From: Vibrio sp. ES.051
GTDB lineage: Bacteria > Pseudomonadota > Gammaproteobacteria > Enterobacterales > Vibrionaceae
DNA: 64,000 nucleotides
NCBI RefSeq assembly: GCF_002563795.1
Contig: NZ_PDJL01000004.1
Coordinates: 62,001-126,000, forward strand
Direction: 5' to 3'
The notes under the pieces were generated by a model. That model was not told the DNA's origin and made no database searches. It saw nothing but the letters and a program-made list of their open reading frames with translations. Of the stretch, positions 10,218 through 21,189 are shown piece after piece. The position numbers and the translations under genes were made by a program. Each line of letters opens with the position of its first letter. The stretch's first letter is position 1.

Positions 10218-11426
10218 ATGGCGTGGAATGAGCCTGGAAATAATAACGGCAACAATGGCCGCGATAAAGACCCTTGGGGTAATGATAATCGTGGTGGCCA
10301 GCGTCCTGGTGGCCGAGATCAAGGACCGCCAGACTTAGATGAAGTGTTCAATAAACTGAGTCAAAAGCTGGGCGGCAAGTTTGGTAAAAAAGGTGGCGGT
10401 GGTTCTCCAATCGGCGGCGGTGGTGGTAGTGCAATTGGCTTCGGTGTGATTGCTCTGATTGCTGTTGCAGTTTGGGTCTTTGCTGGTTTTTACACTATCG
10501 GTGAAGCAGAGCGTGGTGTTGTACTGCGTTTAGGTAAATACGATCGTCTCGTTGACCCTGGCCTTAACTGGCGTCCTCGTTTTATTGATGAATATGAAGC
10601 GGTAAATGTGCAAGCGATTCGTTCGCTACGTGCATCTGGTCTGATGCTGACTAAAGATGAAAACGTAGTAACGGTTGGGATGGATGTTCAGTACCGTGTT
10701 ACGGACCCATACAAATACTTGTACCGTGTAACTAATGCTGACGACAGTTTACGTCAGGCGACGGATTCTGCACTTCGTGCAGTAATCGGTGACTCATTGA
10801 TGGATAGCATCCTAACCAGTGGTCGTCAGCAAATTCGTCAAACTACACAAGAAACACTGAACCAAATCATTGATAGTTATGATATGGGGCTGGTGCTTGT
10901 TGACGTGAACTTCCAGTCTGCACGTCCACCAGAGCAAGTGAAAGATGCGTTTGATGATGCTATTGCAGCGCGTGAGGATGAAGAGCGTTTCATCCGTGAA
11001 GCAGAAGCATATAAAAACGAGATTTTGCCGAAAGCAACAGGTCGTGCTGAGCGTTTGAAGAAAGAAGCGCAAGGTTATAACGAACGTGTAACTAACGAAG
11101 CACTTGGTCAGGTAGCGCAGTTTGAAAAACTACTACCAGAATACCTAGCCGCGCCTGGTGTAACGCGTGACCGTCTGTACATTGACTCGATGGAAGAAGT
11201 CTACTCAAGCACCTCGAAAGTGCTGATTGACTCTAAATCAAGCGGTAATCTACTGTACCTTCCAATTGATAAGTTGGCAGGTCAAGCAGGTCAAACCGAC
11301 ACCAAACGTAAATCGAAGTCGTCTTCAGCTTACGATCACATCCAACTAGAGTCTGAGCGCCCACAACCACAAGATACTTCGGACACGCAGCCTCGTTCAA
11401 CTGGTTCACGTCAAGGGAGATACTAA
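10218..11426 (+). CDS. hflK: FtsH-regulating membrane protein HflK
   Basis: HflK is a prohibitin/stomatin (SPFH) protein that assembles with HflC into large inner-membrane cages around the FtsH protease and modulates its proteolysis. The 402-residue chain begins with an Asn/Gly-rich cytoplasmic segment (1-70), then one transmembrane helix (about 73-93), the SPFH domain and a long helical region. The C-terminal tail is Gln/Ser-rich and low in complexity. Only 2 bp separate it from hflC. Confidence 0.95.
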   Translation: MAWNEPGNNNGNNGRDKDPWGNDNRGGQRPGGRDQGPPDLDEVFNKLSQKLGGKFGKKGGGGSPIGGGGGSAIGFGVIALIAVAVWVFAGFYTIGEAERGVVLRLGKYDRLVDPGLNWRPRFIDEYEAVNVQAIRSLRASGLMLTKDENVVTVGMDVQYRVTDPYKYLYRVTNADDSLRQATDSALRAVIGDSLMDSILTSGRQQIRQTTQETLNQIIDSYDMGLVLVDVNFQSARPPEQVKDAFDDAIAAREDEERFIREAEAYKNEILPKATGRAERLKKEAQGYNERVTNEALGQVAQFEKLLPEYLAAPGVTRDRLYIDSMEEVYSSTSKVLIDSKSSGNLLYLPIDKLAGQAGQTDTKRKSKSSSAYDHIQLESERPQPQDTSDTQPRSTGSRQGRY

Positions 11427-11428
11427 GA

Positions 11429-12409
11429 ATGCGTAAGTTAATGATCCCTGTATTGGTAATCGCACTGGCATTGTTATTGATGTCTCTGTTTGTGATTCCT
11501 GAAGGTGAGCGCGGTATTGTGGTTCGATTTGGTCGTGTTCTTAAAGACAACAACGATATCACTCGAATTTATGATCCTGGTTTGCATTTCAAGATGCCTT
11601 TGTTTGACCGTGTGAAACAACTGGATGCGCGTATTCAAACAATGGATGGTCGTGCAGACCGTTTTGTAACGTCAGAGAAAAAAGACGTAATCATTGATAC
11701 CTATGTAAAATGGCGTATCGACGATTTTGGTCGTTACTATCTAGCAACCGGTGGTGGTAACTCGCTAACGGCAGAAGCACTTCTTGAGCGTAAAGTAACG
11801 GACGTGCTTCGTTCTGAAATCGGTGCTCGTGAAATCAAGCAAATTGTTTCTGGTCCACGTAACGATGCTGTACTCCCAGAAGATGCAAGCGCCGATGTCG
11901 TGGCAACTGAAGCGGCACGTCAAGCGCTGGAGATTGATGGTGAGCGTGACCTAATCATGTCTGAAGTGTTGAAAGACACTCGCCAAAGTGCGATGAAAGA
12001 CTTGGGTGTTCGCGTTGTTGATTTCCGGATGAAGAAAATCAACCTTCCTGATGAAATCAGTGAGTCAATTTATCGTCGTATGCGCGCGGAGCGTGAGTCA
12101 GTAGCGCGTAAGCACCGTTCTCAAGGTCGTGAGAAGGCGGAAGTGATTCGTGCGCAGGCTGAGCTGGAAGTTGCAACGATTTTGGCGGAAGCCGATAAAA
12201 CAGCTCGTGTGACACGAGGTGGGGCAGATGCAGAAGCAGCGAAGATTTACGCAGAAGCTTACAATAAGGACCCTGAGTTCTTTAGCTTCCTACGTTCGTT
12301 GAGAGCGTATGAGAAATCCTTCAGTTCGAAGAGTGACATTCTTGTATTGGACCCGAACAGTGAGTTCTTCCAGTACATGAACCAGTCGAAAGGTGGGGCC
12401 GCGAAGTGA
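11429..12409 (+). CDS. hflC: FtsH-regulating membrane protein HflC
   Basis: HflC is the partner of HflK in the periplasm-facing HflKC-FtsH complex. The 326-residue product has an N-terminal transmembrane anchor (about 4-23) followed directly by the SPFH domain (PEGERGIVVRFG). Its C-terminal helices include an Ala-rich segment (ILAEADKTARV). It ends the tsaE-hflC cluster and is followed by a strong terminator shared with the convergent DUF2065 gene. Confidence 0.95.
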   Translation: MRKLMIPVLVIALALLLMSLFVIPEGERGIVVRFGRVLKDNNDITRIYDPGLHFKMPLFDRVKQLDARIQTMDGRADRFVTSEKKDVIIDTYVKWRIDDFGRYYLATGGGNSLTAEALLERKVTDVLRSEIGAREIKQIVSGPRNDAVLPEDASADVVATEAARQALEIDGERDLIMSEVLKDTRQSAMKDLGVRVVDFRMKKINLPDEISESIYRRMRAERESVARKHRSQGREKAEVIRAQAELEVATILAEADKTARVTRGGADAEAAKIYAEAYNKDPEFFSFLRSLRAYEKSFSSKSDILVLDPNSEFFQYMNQSKGGAAK

Positions 12410-12430
12410 TCGCCGTGTCTAATTAAACAA

Positions 12431-12456
12431 AAGGCTCCTTGATGGAGCCTTTTTTA
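12431..12456. terminator. Terminator after hflC
   Basis: The 8-bp stem AAGGCTCC/GGAGCCTT with a 5-nt loop is followed by a T run. It sits between convergent hflC and the DUF2065 gene and could serve both. Confidence 0.85.
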
Positions 12457-12486
12457 TTTGTCAATAACATCTTATTGGCAAGCTCA

Positions 12487-12672
12487 TTAGCTCATCATGA
12501 CGGCGATCACTGCTCCTGCAACCACAAGGCAGCCACCGATGCGACGCAATTGATTATTGGGTTGTTCGCTTAACTGAGCCACCATGTTTCGCCATCCGTT
12601 GGGCGCGATGAGAGGGCCAATCCCTTCAACTATCAGTACTAGCCCAATAGCTAGCCATATGGACTCAGACAT
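12487..12672 (-). CDS. DUF2065 (YjeT-like) small membrane protein
   Basis: This 61-residue protein has two hydrophobic segments: IWLAIGLVLIVEGIGPLIAP near the start, and GGCLVVAGAVIAVMM at the end, the latter preceded by RRIG. This layout matches the DUF2065/YjeT family found beside hflC and purA in enterobacteria. Function is unknown; an inner-membrane location is predicted. Unlike E. coli yjeT, which is transcribed with hflC, this gene points toward hflC. Confidence 0.8.
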   Translation of the reverse strand: MSESIWLAIGLVLIVEGIGPLIAPNGWRNMVAQLSEQPNNQLRRIGGCLVVAGAVIAVMMS

Positions 12673-12822
12673 ACAGGTTCCTAGTTGAATAAAGAAAATG
12701 AAATACTAGCAATGATACACTGACTTCAAAATATATAAGGTAGCAAGATTACATTCTGCTCACATCTCTGTGAACAAAAATGACTGCAAGAAGCGTAATT
12801 CGGTGCTAGAATCCATTTTTAA

Positions 12823-14160
<1,338 letters not shown>

Positions 14161-14181
14161 TTGATACTCGTTAGAGATTGT

Positions 14182-14211
14182 AAAGCCGACTTTGATAGTC
14201 GGCTTTTTTTG
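14182..14211 (+). terminator. purA terminator
   Basis: The 9-bp stem AAAGCCGAC/GTCGGCTTT with a 7-nt loop is followed by T7. Confidence 0.9.
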
Positions 14212-14287
14212 TGTGTGAGTAGGTGAAAAAATATACGTAACACGGCAAATTGTTGCCGTTAAGCTTAAACAAGAGGCAAGAATTGTC

Positions 14288-14314
14288 TAAAGCTTCGCTG
14301 ACCTTTGCCGATAA
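14288..14314 (+). promoter_or_regulatory. FliA (sigma-28) promoter of motX
   Basis: TAAA at 14288-14291 and GCCGATAA at 14307-14314 are separated by exactly 15 nt, which is the full flagellar sigma-28 consensus. It lies 65 bp upstream of the motX ATG and on the same strand. Confidence 0.85.
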
Positions 14315-14379
14315 GGTTATCGAGCAGAGGAGATCCTTCGTCGATCTTTGGTTTCTGAGATACCTTAAAGAGTACGTTT

Positions 14380-15015
14380 ATGAAGTTACGAACAGTGGCT
14401 GCTTCACTGTTAATGACGTTGGTTGCCACGACTGCGAACGCCAATGTTGCTGATGTAGGTGCGCCAGTCCCTATCTACACTGAAGCAGAGCTGATAAAGC
14501 TTATTGAGCAAAATAAGCATTTACAACGTGTGCGCGCAGATAACTGCCAGTTGGTTGAGGATATCGTTGCTCGTGCGACTCGAATTAGCCTACCCGCTTA
14601 TGAGTTTCTGTACGGAGATATGTTGGCGTGGGGTGTGTGTATTGAGCAAGACGTAGAGCTCGGGCTTTACTATATGGAAAACGCCGCACACCAAGGTTTG
14701 CCAGCGGCGCTGGAGCAGATAGGTCGATATTACTCACGTGGTACCTTAGTGCAGCAAGACAAAGAACGTGCAATTCCATATTTACGAGAGGCAGCCTCGA
14801 TGGGAAATTTGAATGCGCGTATTCATCTTGCAGAGTTACTCCTGCGTGATTACGGCAGTCCGCTTGATTATGAAGATGCTTATCGTTGGTTATATAATTC
14901 GGTTACAGCAGATAAAAGACAACACAAACGTATTCGTGTGTTAAGAAATGGTCTTGAGCAGCGTATGCCTCAGAATATTATTGCGCGAGCGAAACGACGC
15001 GACACCTTCTGGTAG
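14380..15015 (+). CDS. motX: Sodium-driven polar flagellar motor protein MotX
   Basis: MotX is a periplasmic component of the T ring, which, with MotY, positions the PomAB stator around the Na+-driven polar flagellar motor of vibrios. The 211-residue product has a signal peptide (about 1-22, ending TANA) and Sel1-like repeats (about 68-170, for example GLYYMENAAHQGLPAAL and AIPYLREAASMGN). The length equals that known for Vibrio MotX. It follows purA and is preceded by a perfect FliA promoter, which supports assignment to the late flagellar class. MotX marks the genus more than any other gene here. Confidence 0.93.
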   Translation: MKLRTVAASLLMTLVATTANANVADVGAPVPIYTEAELIKLIEQNKHLQRVRADNCQLVEDIVARATRISLPAYEFLYGDMLAWGVCIEQDVELGLYYMENAAHQGLPAALEQIGRYYSRGTLVQQDKERAIPYLREAASMGNLNARIHLAELLLRDYGSPLDYEDAYRWLYNSVTADKRQHKRIRVLRNGLEQRMPQNIIARAKRRDTFW

Positions 15016-15044
15016 AACTCCTCGGTAAAACATGGTCACTTCAT

Positions 15045-15081
15045 ACAACCAAGCCCACATCATGTGGGCTTGGTTGTTTTA
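15045..15081. terminator. Bidirectional terminator between motX and hmp
   Basis: A near-perfect 16-bp stem (ACAACCAAGCCCACAT and its complement) is centred at 15061 and ends in TTTT on the plus strand. It separates the convergent motX and hmp genes. Confidence 0.85.
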
Positions 15082-15099
15082 CTGATAAACCAGCGTACG

Positions 15100-16284
15100 C
15101 TATATCACTTTGTGTGGACCGAAGCATTCGTAATGGAATTGCGCTTGCGGTACGTTTAGATCAAGTAACTGCTTCGCTACGTGCTGCATAAACCCAACAG
15201 GTCCGCAGAAATAAACCTGCACATTGTTTTGCTTAAGTGCTGCTTCAATTTCATGCAAATTCACAAAGCCAGTGAAGTGGAAATCTTCACCCAGTTTATC
15301 TTCTGCCGTTGGTTGGTTGTACCAAACAAATGCGTTCATGTTTTCTTTTGAATCGATTAATTGGGTTACGTGTTGCTTAAACGCATGTTGTTGCCCATTT
15401 TCTGTTGCGTGTATCCAAGTGACGGGAGCTTGATGATCGGTAAGGCTTTCCAGCATAGCAAGCGTTGGCGTTAGTCCAACACCCCCAGAAATCAGAACCA
15501 CTGGCGTTTGCGGTTCAACATCCATAAAGAAGTCACCGGCAGGAGGAGCGAGTTTAACGTTATCGCCAATTTGCAATGCATCGTGCAGGTAGTTGGATAC
15601 TTTGCCACCTTGCTCTCGCTTAACAGAGATACGGTAAGTATTGTCTTGTGGAGCGGAGGACAGACTGTACTGGCGAATTTCTTGGTTTTCTAATTGGTCG
15701 CTATTGATGTAGATACCTAAATATTGCCCCGGTTTAAACGTCGTCACTTTTTTCCCGTCGATAGGCTTAAACACAAAACTGCAAATGTGCTCGCTCTCGG
15801 CTTGCTTGCCAACCAATTCAAATTCACGTAGACCACGCCAGCCGCCTTCTACGGCTTCATTAACCTGATAAATCTGTTCTTCGCGCTGAATAAATACATT
15901 TGCCAACACGCCGTATGCTTCTGCCCACGCATCCAATACGTCTTGACCTGGGTTAAGCAACTCATCAATAGTGGCAAGCAGATGCTGACCCACGATTTGA
16001 TATTGACCTTCGGTGATCAAAAAGCTGGTGTGTTTATGGGCTATTTTTTCTACCGCGCCAAGCAGGGCCGGTAAGTTTTCAATGTTCGCAGCATACGCGC
16101 AGATCGCGTTGAACAATGCCTCTCGTTGATCACCATTGCGCTGGTTACTCATATTGAAAATATCTTTTAACTCGGGGTTGTGAGCAAACATACGATCATA
16201 AAAGTGAGCGGTCAGTTTTGGCCCCGTTTCTACGATAAGTGGTGCGGTCGCTTTGACTATTTCAATGGTTTGATTGCTGAGCAT
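15100..16284 (-). CDS. hmp: Flavohemoglobin (nitric oxide dioxygenase) Hmp
   Basis: Hmp oxidises NO to nitrate in the cytosol using O2, FAD and NAD(P)H. The 394-residue protein has a globin domain (1-137) with distal Tyr29 and Gln53 and proximal His85. An FAD-binding segment (RQYSLSS) and an NAD-binding domain with GGVGLTP and YFCGPVGFM follow. It diverges from nsrR, and two NsrR-type operators lie just upstream, so NO should derepress it. Confidence 0.96.
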   Translation of the reverse strand: MLSNQTIEIVKATAPLIVETGPKLTAHFYDRMFAHNPELKDIFNMSNQRNGDQREALFNAICAYAANIENLPALLGAVEKIAHKHTSFLITEGQYQIVGQHLLATIDELLNPGQDVLDAWAEAYGVLANVFIQREEQIYQVNEAVEGGWRGLREFELVGKQAESEHICSFVFKPIDGKKVTTFKPGQYLGIYINSDQLENQEIRQYSLSSAPQDNTYRISVKREQGGKVSNYLHDALQIGDNVKLAPPAGDFFMDVEPQTPVVLISGGVGLTPTLAMLESLTDHQAPVTWIHATENGQQHAFKQHVTQLIDSKENMNAFVWYNQPTAEDKLGEDFHFTGFVNLHEIEAALKQNNVQVYFCGPVGFMQHVAKQLLDLNVPQAQFHYECFGPHKVI

Positions 16285-16300
16285 AAGGAGTTCCTGTTTA

Positions 16301-16323
16301 AACTTGTATTTATAATGTATGTT
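16301..16323. promoter_or_regulatory. NsrR operator 1 (hmp proximal)
   Basis: This 11-1-11 imperfect dyad has half-sites AACTTGTATTT and AATGTATGTT, resembling the AAGATGCATTT consensus. It ends 17 bp upstream of the hmp start codon, where bound NsrR would block transcription. Confidence 0.6.
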
Positions 16324-16325
16324 TA

Positions 16326-16348
16326 AAGTTGTATCTCAAATGTATCTT
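16326..16348. promoter_or_regulatory. NsrR operator 2 (hmp/nsrR)
   Basis: This second dyad has half-sites AAGTTGTATCT and AAATGTATCTT and is closer to consensus than site 1. It lies 2 bp beyond site 1, so the two dyads are in tandem. Confidence 0.65.
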
Positions 16349-16440
16349 TCGATCAAGAAAAGATTTACACTTTATTGATAACCTCAGTTCGCCGTTTTAC
16401 TCACGGTGGTGAGTTATCGGGTCGTACTTTGGGAGAGAAT

Positions 16441-16866
16441 ATGCAGTTAACTAGCTTCACTGATTACGCGTTAAGAACCTTGATTTTCTTGGCTTCATTA
16501 CCAAAAGATGAGTTAACCAATATTACGGAAGTGACGGATTTATTTGGTGTTTCTCGTAACCATATGGTTAAAGTTATCAACCGTTTAGGGCAGTTAGGGT
16601 ACGTCCACACGGTGCGTGGTAAGAACGGCGGTATTCGGCTTATGAAGCCCGCATCGGAGATAACGGTAGGAGGTGTGGTGCGTGATTTGGAACCGTTAGA
16701 GCTCGTTAACTGTGGGATAGATTTTTGCCATATTACGCCAGCATGTCGACTCAAAGACAAGCTAGCCAAAGCGAAACGCGCTTTTCTCGCGGAGCTAGAT
16801 GACAGTACAATAGAATCCCTACTTAGTGATAATTCGGAACTTTTGATCCTACTGGCTCGTCCTTAG
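16441..16866 (+). CDS. nsrR: Nitric-oxide-sensing repressor NsrR
   Basis: This Rrf2-family repressor uses a Fe-S cluster that NO destroys, releasing targets such as hmp. The 141-residue protein begins [12 protein letters not shown] and has a winged helix with recognition segment [10 protein letters not shown]. The three cluster cysteines are Cys91, Cys96 and Cys102. The ATG at 16441 is chosen over an upstream in-frame ATG at 16375 because it has GGGAGAG before it and matches the family N-terminus. It precedes rnr and rlmB, as in E. coli. Confidence 0.95.
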   Translation: MQLTSFTDYALRTLIFLASLPKDELTNITEVTDLFGVSRNHMVKVINRLGQLGYVHTVRGKNGGIRLMKPASEITVGGVVRDLEPLELVNCGIDFCHITPACRLKDKLAKAKRAFLAELDDSTIESLLSDNSELLILLARP

Positions 16867-16981
16867 TTGATTAGGGGACTTAGAGTCGAGCGCGATCATT
16901 CTTTTTTCAAAGCAATTCTGTAGCTTATCGAGAGACTCAGATATACTAACTCTATACCTTCCTTGCTAGATAGGCGTGCCT

Positions 16982-19474
16982 ATGTCAGACAATATCCCAA
17001 ACGATCCTTTTGCGGATCGTGAATCTAAAAATTACGAAAATCCAATTCCAAGCCGAGAGTTTATCATCGAGTTTCTGGAGCAAGCGGGCGTTCCGATGAA
17101 TCGCAACGACTTGTTTGAGGCACTAAAGCTTGAGGGCGAAGAGCAATACGAAGGGTTGCGTCGCCGGCTGCGTGCGATGGAACGAGATGGCCAACTGGTG
17201 TTTACCCGCCGTCAGTGCTACGCATTGCCTGAAAAACTTGAAATGGTAAAAGGTTACGTGATTGGTCATAAAGATGGCCACGGTTGGGTGCGTCCAGAAG
17301 GCAGCGTCGGCAAGGATAATGACATTCTGTTACCGCATCATCAGATGAAAAACATCATTCACGGTGACTTTGTTCTTGCTCAACCGACAGACAACAGCAA
17401 ACGTGGGCGTCGCGAGGGGCGATTGGTACGAGTACTGGAAGAACGCAACACTCAGATTGTGGGTCGTTTCTTTTTAGAATACGGCTACTCATATGTTGTG
17501 CCTGATGACTCGCGTATTAGCCAAGATATTCTGATCCCAAATGAGCACAAAGCAGGTGCACGCATGGGTAATGTGGTCGTGATTGAAATTACTGATCGGG
17601 GCTCTCGTTCACGCGGCATGATGGGTAAAGTGGTTGAAGTTCTGGGTGAAAATATGGCGCCAGGGATGGAAACGCAAATTGCGATTCGTACCCACCAAAT
17701 TCCTCACGAGTGGCCAGAAGCCGTCGATAAACAAATCGCAAACTTGGGCGAAGAAGTGCCAGAGGAAGCCAAAGAGGGTCGTGTGGATCTACGTGAATTG
17801 CCACTGGTGACGATTGATGGGGAAGACGCACGAGATTTTGATGATGCCGTTTACTGTGAGAAGAACAAAGATGGCGGTTGGCGGCTTTGGGTCGCGATTG
17901 CTGACGTCAGTTACTACGTGCGCCCAGACTCTGCGCTAGATAAAGAAGCAATTAATCGTGGTAACTCGGTATATTTCCCATCGCAAGTGGTGCCAATGTT
18001 ACCGGAAGTGCTTTCCAACGGTTTATGTTCACTTAACCCACAAGTGGATCGCTTGTGTATGGTGTGTGAGATGACGATTTCTGACACAGGGAAACTATCT
18101 GGCTACAAGCATTATGAAGCAGTGATGAACTCGCACGCTCGTCTGACGTACAACAAAGTCAGTGGCATTCTTGAAGGTAACGAAGAGCTTCGTCAACGCT
18201 ATCAGCCAGTTGTTTCGCACTTGGAAGAGCTACACAACATGTACAAAGTGCTGAAAGAGGCACGTGATCAGCGCGGCGCGATTGAATTTGAAACGGTTGA
18301 AACTAAGTTTATTTTCAATGCCGAGCGTAAAATTGAAAGTATTGAGCCAGTCATTCGCAATGATGCGCACAAGATCATCGAAGAGTGTATGATCATGGCG
18401 AACATTGCCTCTGCATCGCTGGTCGAGAAAGCCAAAGAGCCGGCGTTATATCGTATTCATGAATCTCCAGGCGAATTGCGCTTACAAGGTTTCCGTGACT
18501 TTTTGAGCGAGCTTGGTTTGGATCTCAAAGGTGGATTAGAACCCTCGCCAACGGATTATGCGGATCTCGCGCGTCAAATCTCTGGACGTCAAGACCAAGA
18601 GCTGATCCAAACCATGCTATTACGTTCGATGAAGCAAGCGATGTACAGTGCTGATAACGTGGGTCACTTTGGTTTGGCACTCAAGCGTTACGCGCACTTT
18701 ACGTCGCCAATCCGTCGCTACCCTGACTTATTACTTCATCGCGCGATTAAATACCTCATCGCGAAACAAGAAGGGCGAAATCAAGATCGCTGGACACCAA
18801 CGGGTGGCTATCATTACTCGTTTGATGACATGAACTTTTACGGTGAACAATGCTCGATGACCGAACGCCGCGCCGATGATGCGACTCGTGATGTGGCCGA
18901 TTGGTTGAAATGTGAATACATGCAAGATCACGTTGGTGACGAACTCGACGGGGTAATTGCGAACGTCACCAGTTTTGGTTTTTTCGTGCGTTTGACCGAT
19001 CTCCACATTGATGGTTTGGTGCATATTTCGGCACTCGCGAATGACTACTATCAGTTTGATCCTATTGGGCAACGACTTATCGGTGAAAGCTTCGGTAATA
19101 TCTATCGTCTGGGTGATGCAGTAAAAGTTAAAGTACTGGCCGTTAACCTCGATGATAAGAAAATTGACTTTGAATTGACTGAAACAAGTCGTAAGCTACG
19201 CGGCGAAGGGAAGACGGCGAAGAAGCGAGCAGCGGACGCAAAGCGCAAAGCCAAAGAGAAAAAACGCACAGCGACGCGTTCTTCATCGAAAGAAGCAGGG
19301 GCTACGCGTGCCATCCCAGCGATTGAGCCAACCAAACGTCCGGAAGAAACGGGAGCGGCAGGTAAACGTGACGACGCTGAAGGCAAAAAAAAGCCTAAGG
19401 TGAAAAAAACGAACAAGAAAAAGCCACACAGTAAGCCGAAGAAAACCAAGCGCCCTAAAAAAGAAGTGCAGTAG
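16982..19474 (+). CDS. rnr: Ribonuclease R
   Basis: RNase R is a processive 3'-5' exoribonuclease that degrades structured RNA, including rRNA fragments, and acts with tmRNA on defective messages. The roughly 830-residue protein has an N-terminal winged-helix region and two cold-shock domains. The RNB domain contains the catalytic segment [13 protein letters not shown], and an S1 domain and a very Lys-rich basic tail of about 90 residues follow. The ATG at 16982 is preferred over a GTG at 16976 because AGG lies 7 nt before the ATG. Confidence 0.96.
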   Translation: MSDNIPNDPFADRESKNYENPIPSREFIIEFLEQAGVPMNRNDLFEALKLEGEEQYEGLRRRLRAMERDGQLVFTRRQCYALPEKLEMVKGYVIGHKDGHGWVRPEGSVGKDNDILLPHHQMKNIIHGDFVLAQPTDNSKRGRREGRLVRVLEERNTQIVGRFFLEYGYSYVVPDDSRISQDILIPNEHKAGARMGNVVVIEITDRGSRSRGMMGKVVEVLGENMAPGMETQIAIRTHQIPHEWPEAVDKQIANLGEEVPEEAKEGRVDLRELPLVTIDGEDARDFDDAVYCEKNKDGGWRLWVAIADVSYYVRPDSALDKEAINRGNSVYFPSQVVPMLPEVLSNGLCSLNPQVDRLCMVCEMTISDTGKLSGYKHYEAVMNSHARLTYNKVSGILEGNEELRQRYQPVVSHLEELHNMYKVLKEARDQRGAIEFETVETKFIFNAERKIESIEPVIRNDAHKIIEECMIMANIASASLVEKAKEPALYRIHESPGELRLQGFRDFLSELGLDLKGGLEPSPTDYADLARQISGRQDQELIQTMLLRSMKQAMYSADNVGHFGLALKRYAHFTSPIRRYPDLLLHRAIKYLIAKQEGRNQDRWTPTGGYHYSFDDMNFYGEQCSMTERRADDATRDVADWLKCEYMQDHVGDELDGVIANVTSFGFFVRLTDLHIDGLVHISALANDYYQFDPIGQRLIGESFGNIYRLGDAVKVKVLAVNLDDKKIDFELTETSRKLRGEGKTAKKRAADAKRKAKEKKRTATRSSSKEAGATRAIPAIEPTKRPEETGAAGKRDDAEGKKKPKVKKTNKKKPHSKPKKTKRPKKEVQ

Positions 19475-19541
19475 GCTGAAGCGCCAGCTCAGTTCAAACT
19501 CGGCTGGCGTAGGCGATATGACCAGAACAACAGGTTAAATA

Positions 19542-20285
19542 ATGAGTAACGAATTTATCTACGGCATTCACGCAGTGAAGGCGGTATTGGAGCGCGAACC
19601 AGAGCGTTTTATCGAAGCATTTGTCCTTAAGGGCCGTCAAGACGATCGCCTGATGCCAATCCTGAATGATCTTCAGGTGTGTGGCGTTTCTATTCAGCAA
19701 ATGACGCGCAAAACATTGGACGACAAAGCACGTGGTGCCAATCACCAAGGTATTATTGCTCGCGTAAAACCAGCAAAACAGCTGAACGAAAATGACATTG
19801 ATGACATCCTAGCACAGCATGAATCGCCATTACTGTTGGTTCTTGATGGGGTCACTGATCCACATAACCTCGGAGCTTGTTTGCGTAATGCCGATGCAGC
19901 CGGTGTGGCCGCGATCATCGTCCCGAAAGATCGCTCGGCACCAATGAATGCGACCGTCAGCAAAGTGGCATGTGGTGCAGCCGAAGTCGTACCATTGGTC
20001 CGTGTTACTAACCTTGCGCGCACGATGCGAACGTTACAAGAAAAAGGGATTTGGTTTGCTGGCACGGCAGGTGAAGCGACACACGATATTTATCAAGCCA
20101 AACTCACGGGGCCACTGGCGATCGTTATGGGTGCAGAAGGTGACGGCATGCGTCGTCTGACTCGTGAAACCTGTGATGATCTGATCAAGATCCCAATGGT
20201 CGGCAGCGTATCAAGCTTGAACGTATCCGTTGCATCTGGTATCTGTTTGTTTGAATCGGTTCGCCAGCGTTTGGCAACCAAATAA
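19542..20285 (+). CDS. rlmB: 23S rRNA Gm2251 2'-O-methyltransferase RlmB
   Basis: RlmB methylates G2251 in the peptidyl-transferase P loop of 23S rRNA. The 247-residue SPOUT enzyme has an N-terminal RNA-binding domain (residues 1-75). The trefoil-knot motifs are [29 protein letters not shown] and [13 protein letters not shown]. It sits 67 bp after rnr and probably shares its transcript. In E. coli the next genes are different; here the following gene is gph. Confidence 0.95.
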   Translation: MSNEFIYGIHAVKAVLEREPERFIEAFVLKGRQDDRLMPILNDLQVCGVSIQQMTRKTLDDKARGANHQGIIARVKPAKQLNENDIDDILAQHESPLLLVLDGVTDPHNLGACLRNADAAGVAAIIVPKDRSAPMNATVSKVACGAAEVVPLVRVTNLARTMRTLQEKGIWFAGTAGEATHDIYQAKLTGPLAIVMGAEGDGMRRLTRETCDDLIKIPMVGSVSSLNVSVASGICLFESVRQRLATK

Positions 20286-20345
20286 GGCGAGCAAAGCCAG
20301 ACGTCGCTGAGTTTGACACTGAGTGGCATCAAAGATTAAGCCCAT

Positions 20346-20374
20346 AGGGTGGGAAACCATCCTTTGTTATTTTT
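20346..20374 (+). terminator. Probable terminator after rlmB
   Basis: A 7-bp stem AGGGTGG/CCATCCT with a GAAA tetraloop is followed by a T-rich tract (TTGTTATTTTT). Confidence 0.6.
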
Positions 20375-20389
20375 GCTAGGGAATTTTCG

Positions 20390-21073
20390 ATGCAACAAGA
20401 GATTAAACTGATTGCTTTTGACTTGGATGGCACGCTACTAGACAGCGTGCCAGATTTGACAGTAGCAGCAGACCAAACTGTGCAAGCTCTTGGTTACCCT
20501 TCGGTATCTGAAGAGCAAGTGCGCGACTATGTTGGGAATGGTGCAGATGTACTGATTGGCCGAGCACTAAGCCAAAGCATGACCGTCAACGATGACTTGA
20601 ATGACGAACTACGAGCCAAGGCTCGTACATTGTTTGATGAATACTACAAGCAAAGCGGCCATAAGCTAAGCCACCTTTACCCAACGGTAAAAGAGACGTT
20701 AGAAGAGTTGCATCAAGCGGGTTTTATCATGGCGATTGTCACGAATAAACCATCGAAGTTTGTTCCAGAAATTTTAGAGCAACATGACATCGCAAAATAT
20801 TTTGTCGATGTGCTGGGTGGTGATGCATTTCCTGAGAAAAAACCAAATCCAGTCGCGTTAAACTGGTTAATGCAAAAACATCAGGTAAAACCCACTGAAA
20901 TGCTGATGGTTGGGGATTCAAAAAACGACATTCTGGCAGCGAAAAACGCTGGCTGCGCTTCATTTGGTTTAACTTACGGTTACAACCATGGTGAGCCAAT
21001 TGCAGTCTCGAGTCCAGATGTTGTGGCGAACCGATTAGCGGAATTATTGGAAGTCGTCGCCGTTTCTGTATAA
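20390..21073 (+). CDS. gph: Phosphoglycolate phosphatase Gph
   Basis: Gph is a HAD-superfamily hydrolase that clears 2-phosphoglycolate arising from DNA repair of 3'-phosphoglycolate ends. The 227-residue protein has motif I DLDGTLLDS (11-19), a helical cap, the TNKP motif II, and MVGDSKNDILAAKNAG with the metal-binding aspartates. It lacks its usual upstream neighbours dam and rpe. It is separated from trpS by a terminator, so the two are likely transcribed separately here. Confidence 0.93.
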   Translation: MQQEIKLIAFDLDGTLLDSVPDLTVAADQTVQALGYPSVSEEQVRDYVGNGADVLIGRALSQSMTVNDDLNDELRAKARTLFDEYYKQSGHKLSHLYPTVKETLEELHQAGFIMAIVTNKPSKFVPEILEQHDIAKYFVDVLGGDAFPEKKPNPVALNWLMQKHQVKPTEMLMVGDSKNDILAAKNAGCASFGLTYGYNHGEPIAVSSPDVVANRLAELLEVVAVSV

Positions 21074-21121
21074 CGACAACAAAAGATCTTCCAAAATACT
21101 TGTTAATGAGTACACTGAGTG

Positions 21122-21151
21122 AACCGTGCGCTAACGATCGCACGGTTTTTT
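21122..21151 (+). terminator. gph terminator
   Basis: The perfect 9-bp stem AACCGTGCG/CGCACGGTT with an 8-nt loop runs into a T tract. Confidence 0.88.
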
Positions 21152-21189
21152 CATTTTAATTAGGTTAAGAAGTCAAAGGAATCATTCTA

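Noticed and set aside
19102..19449. 115-residue minus-strand ORF rich in Phe, Ser and Arg
   Set aside because: It is the antisense of the Lys-rich tail of RNase R, whose AAA/AAG codons read as Phe and Leu.
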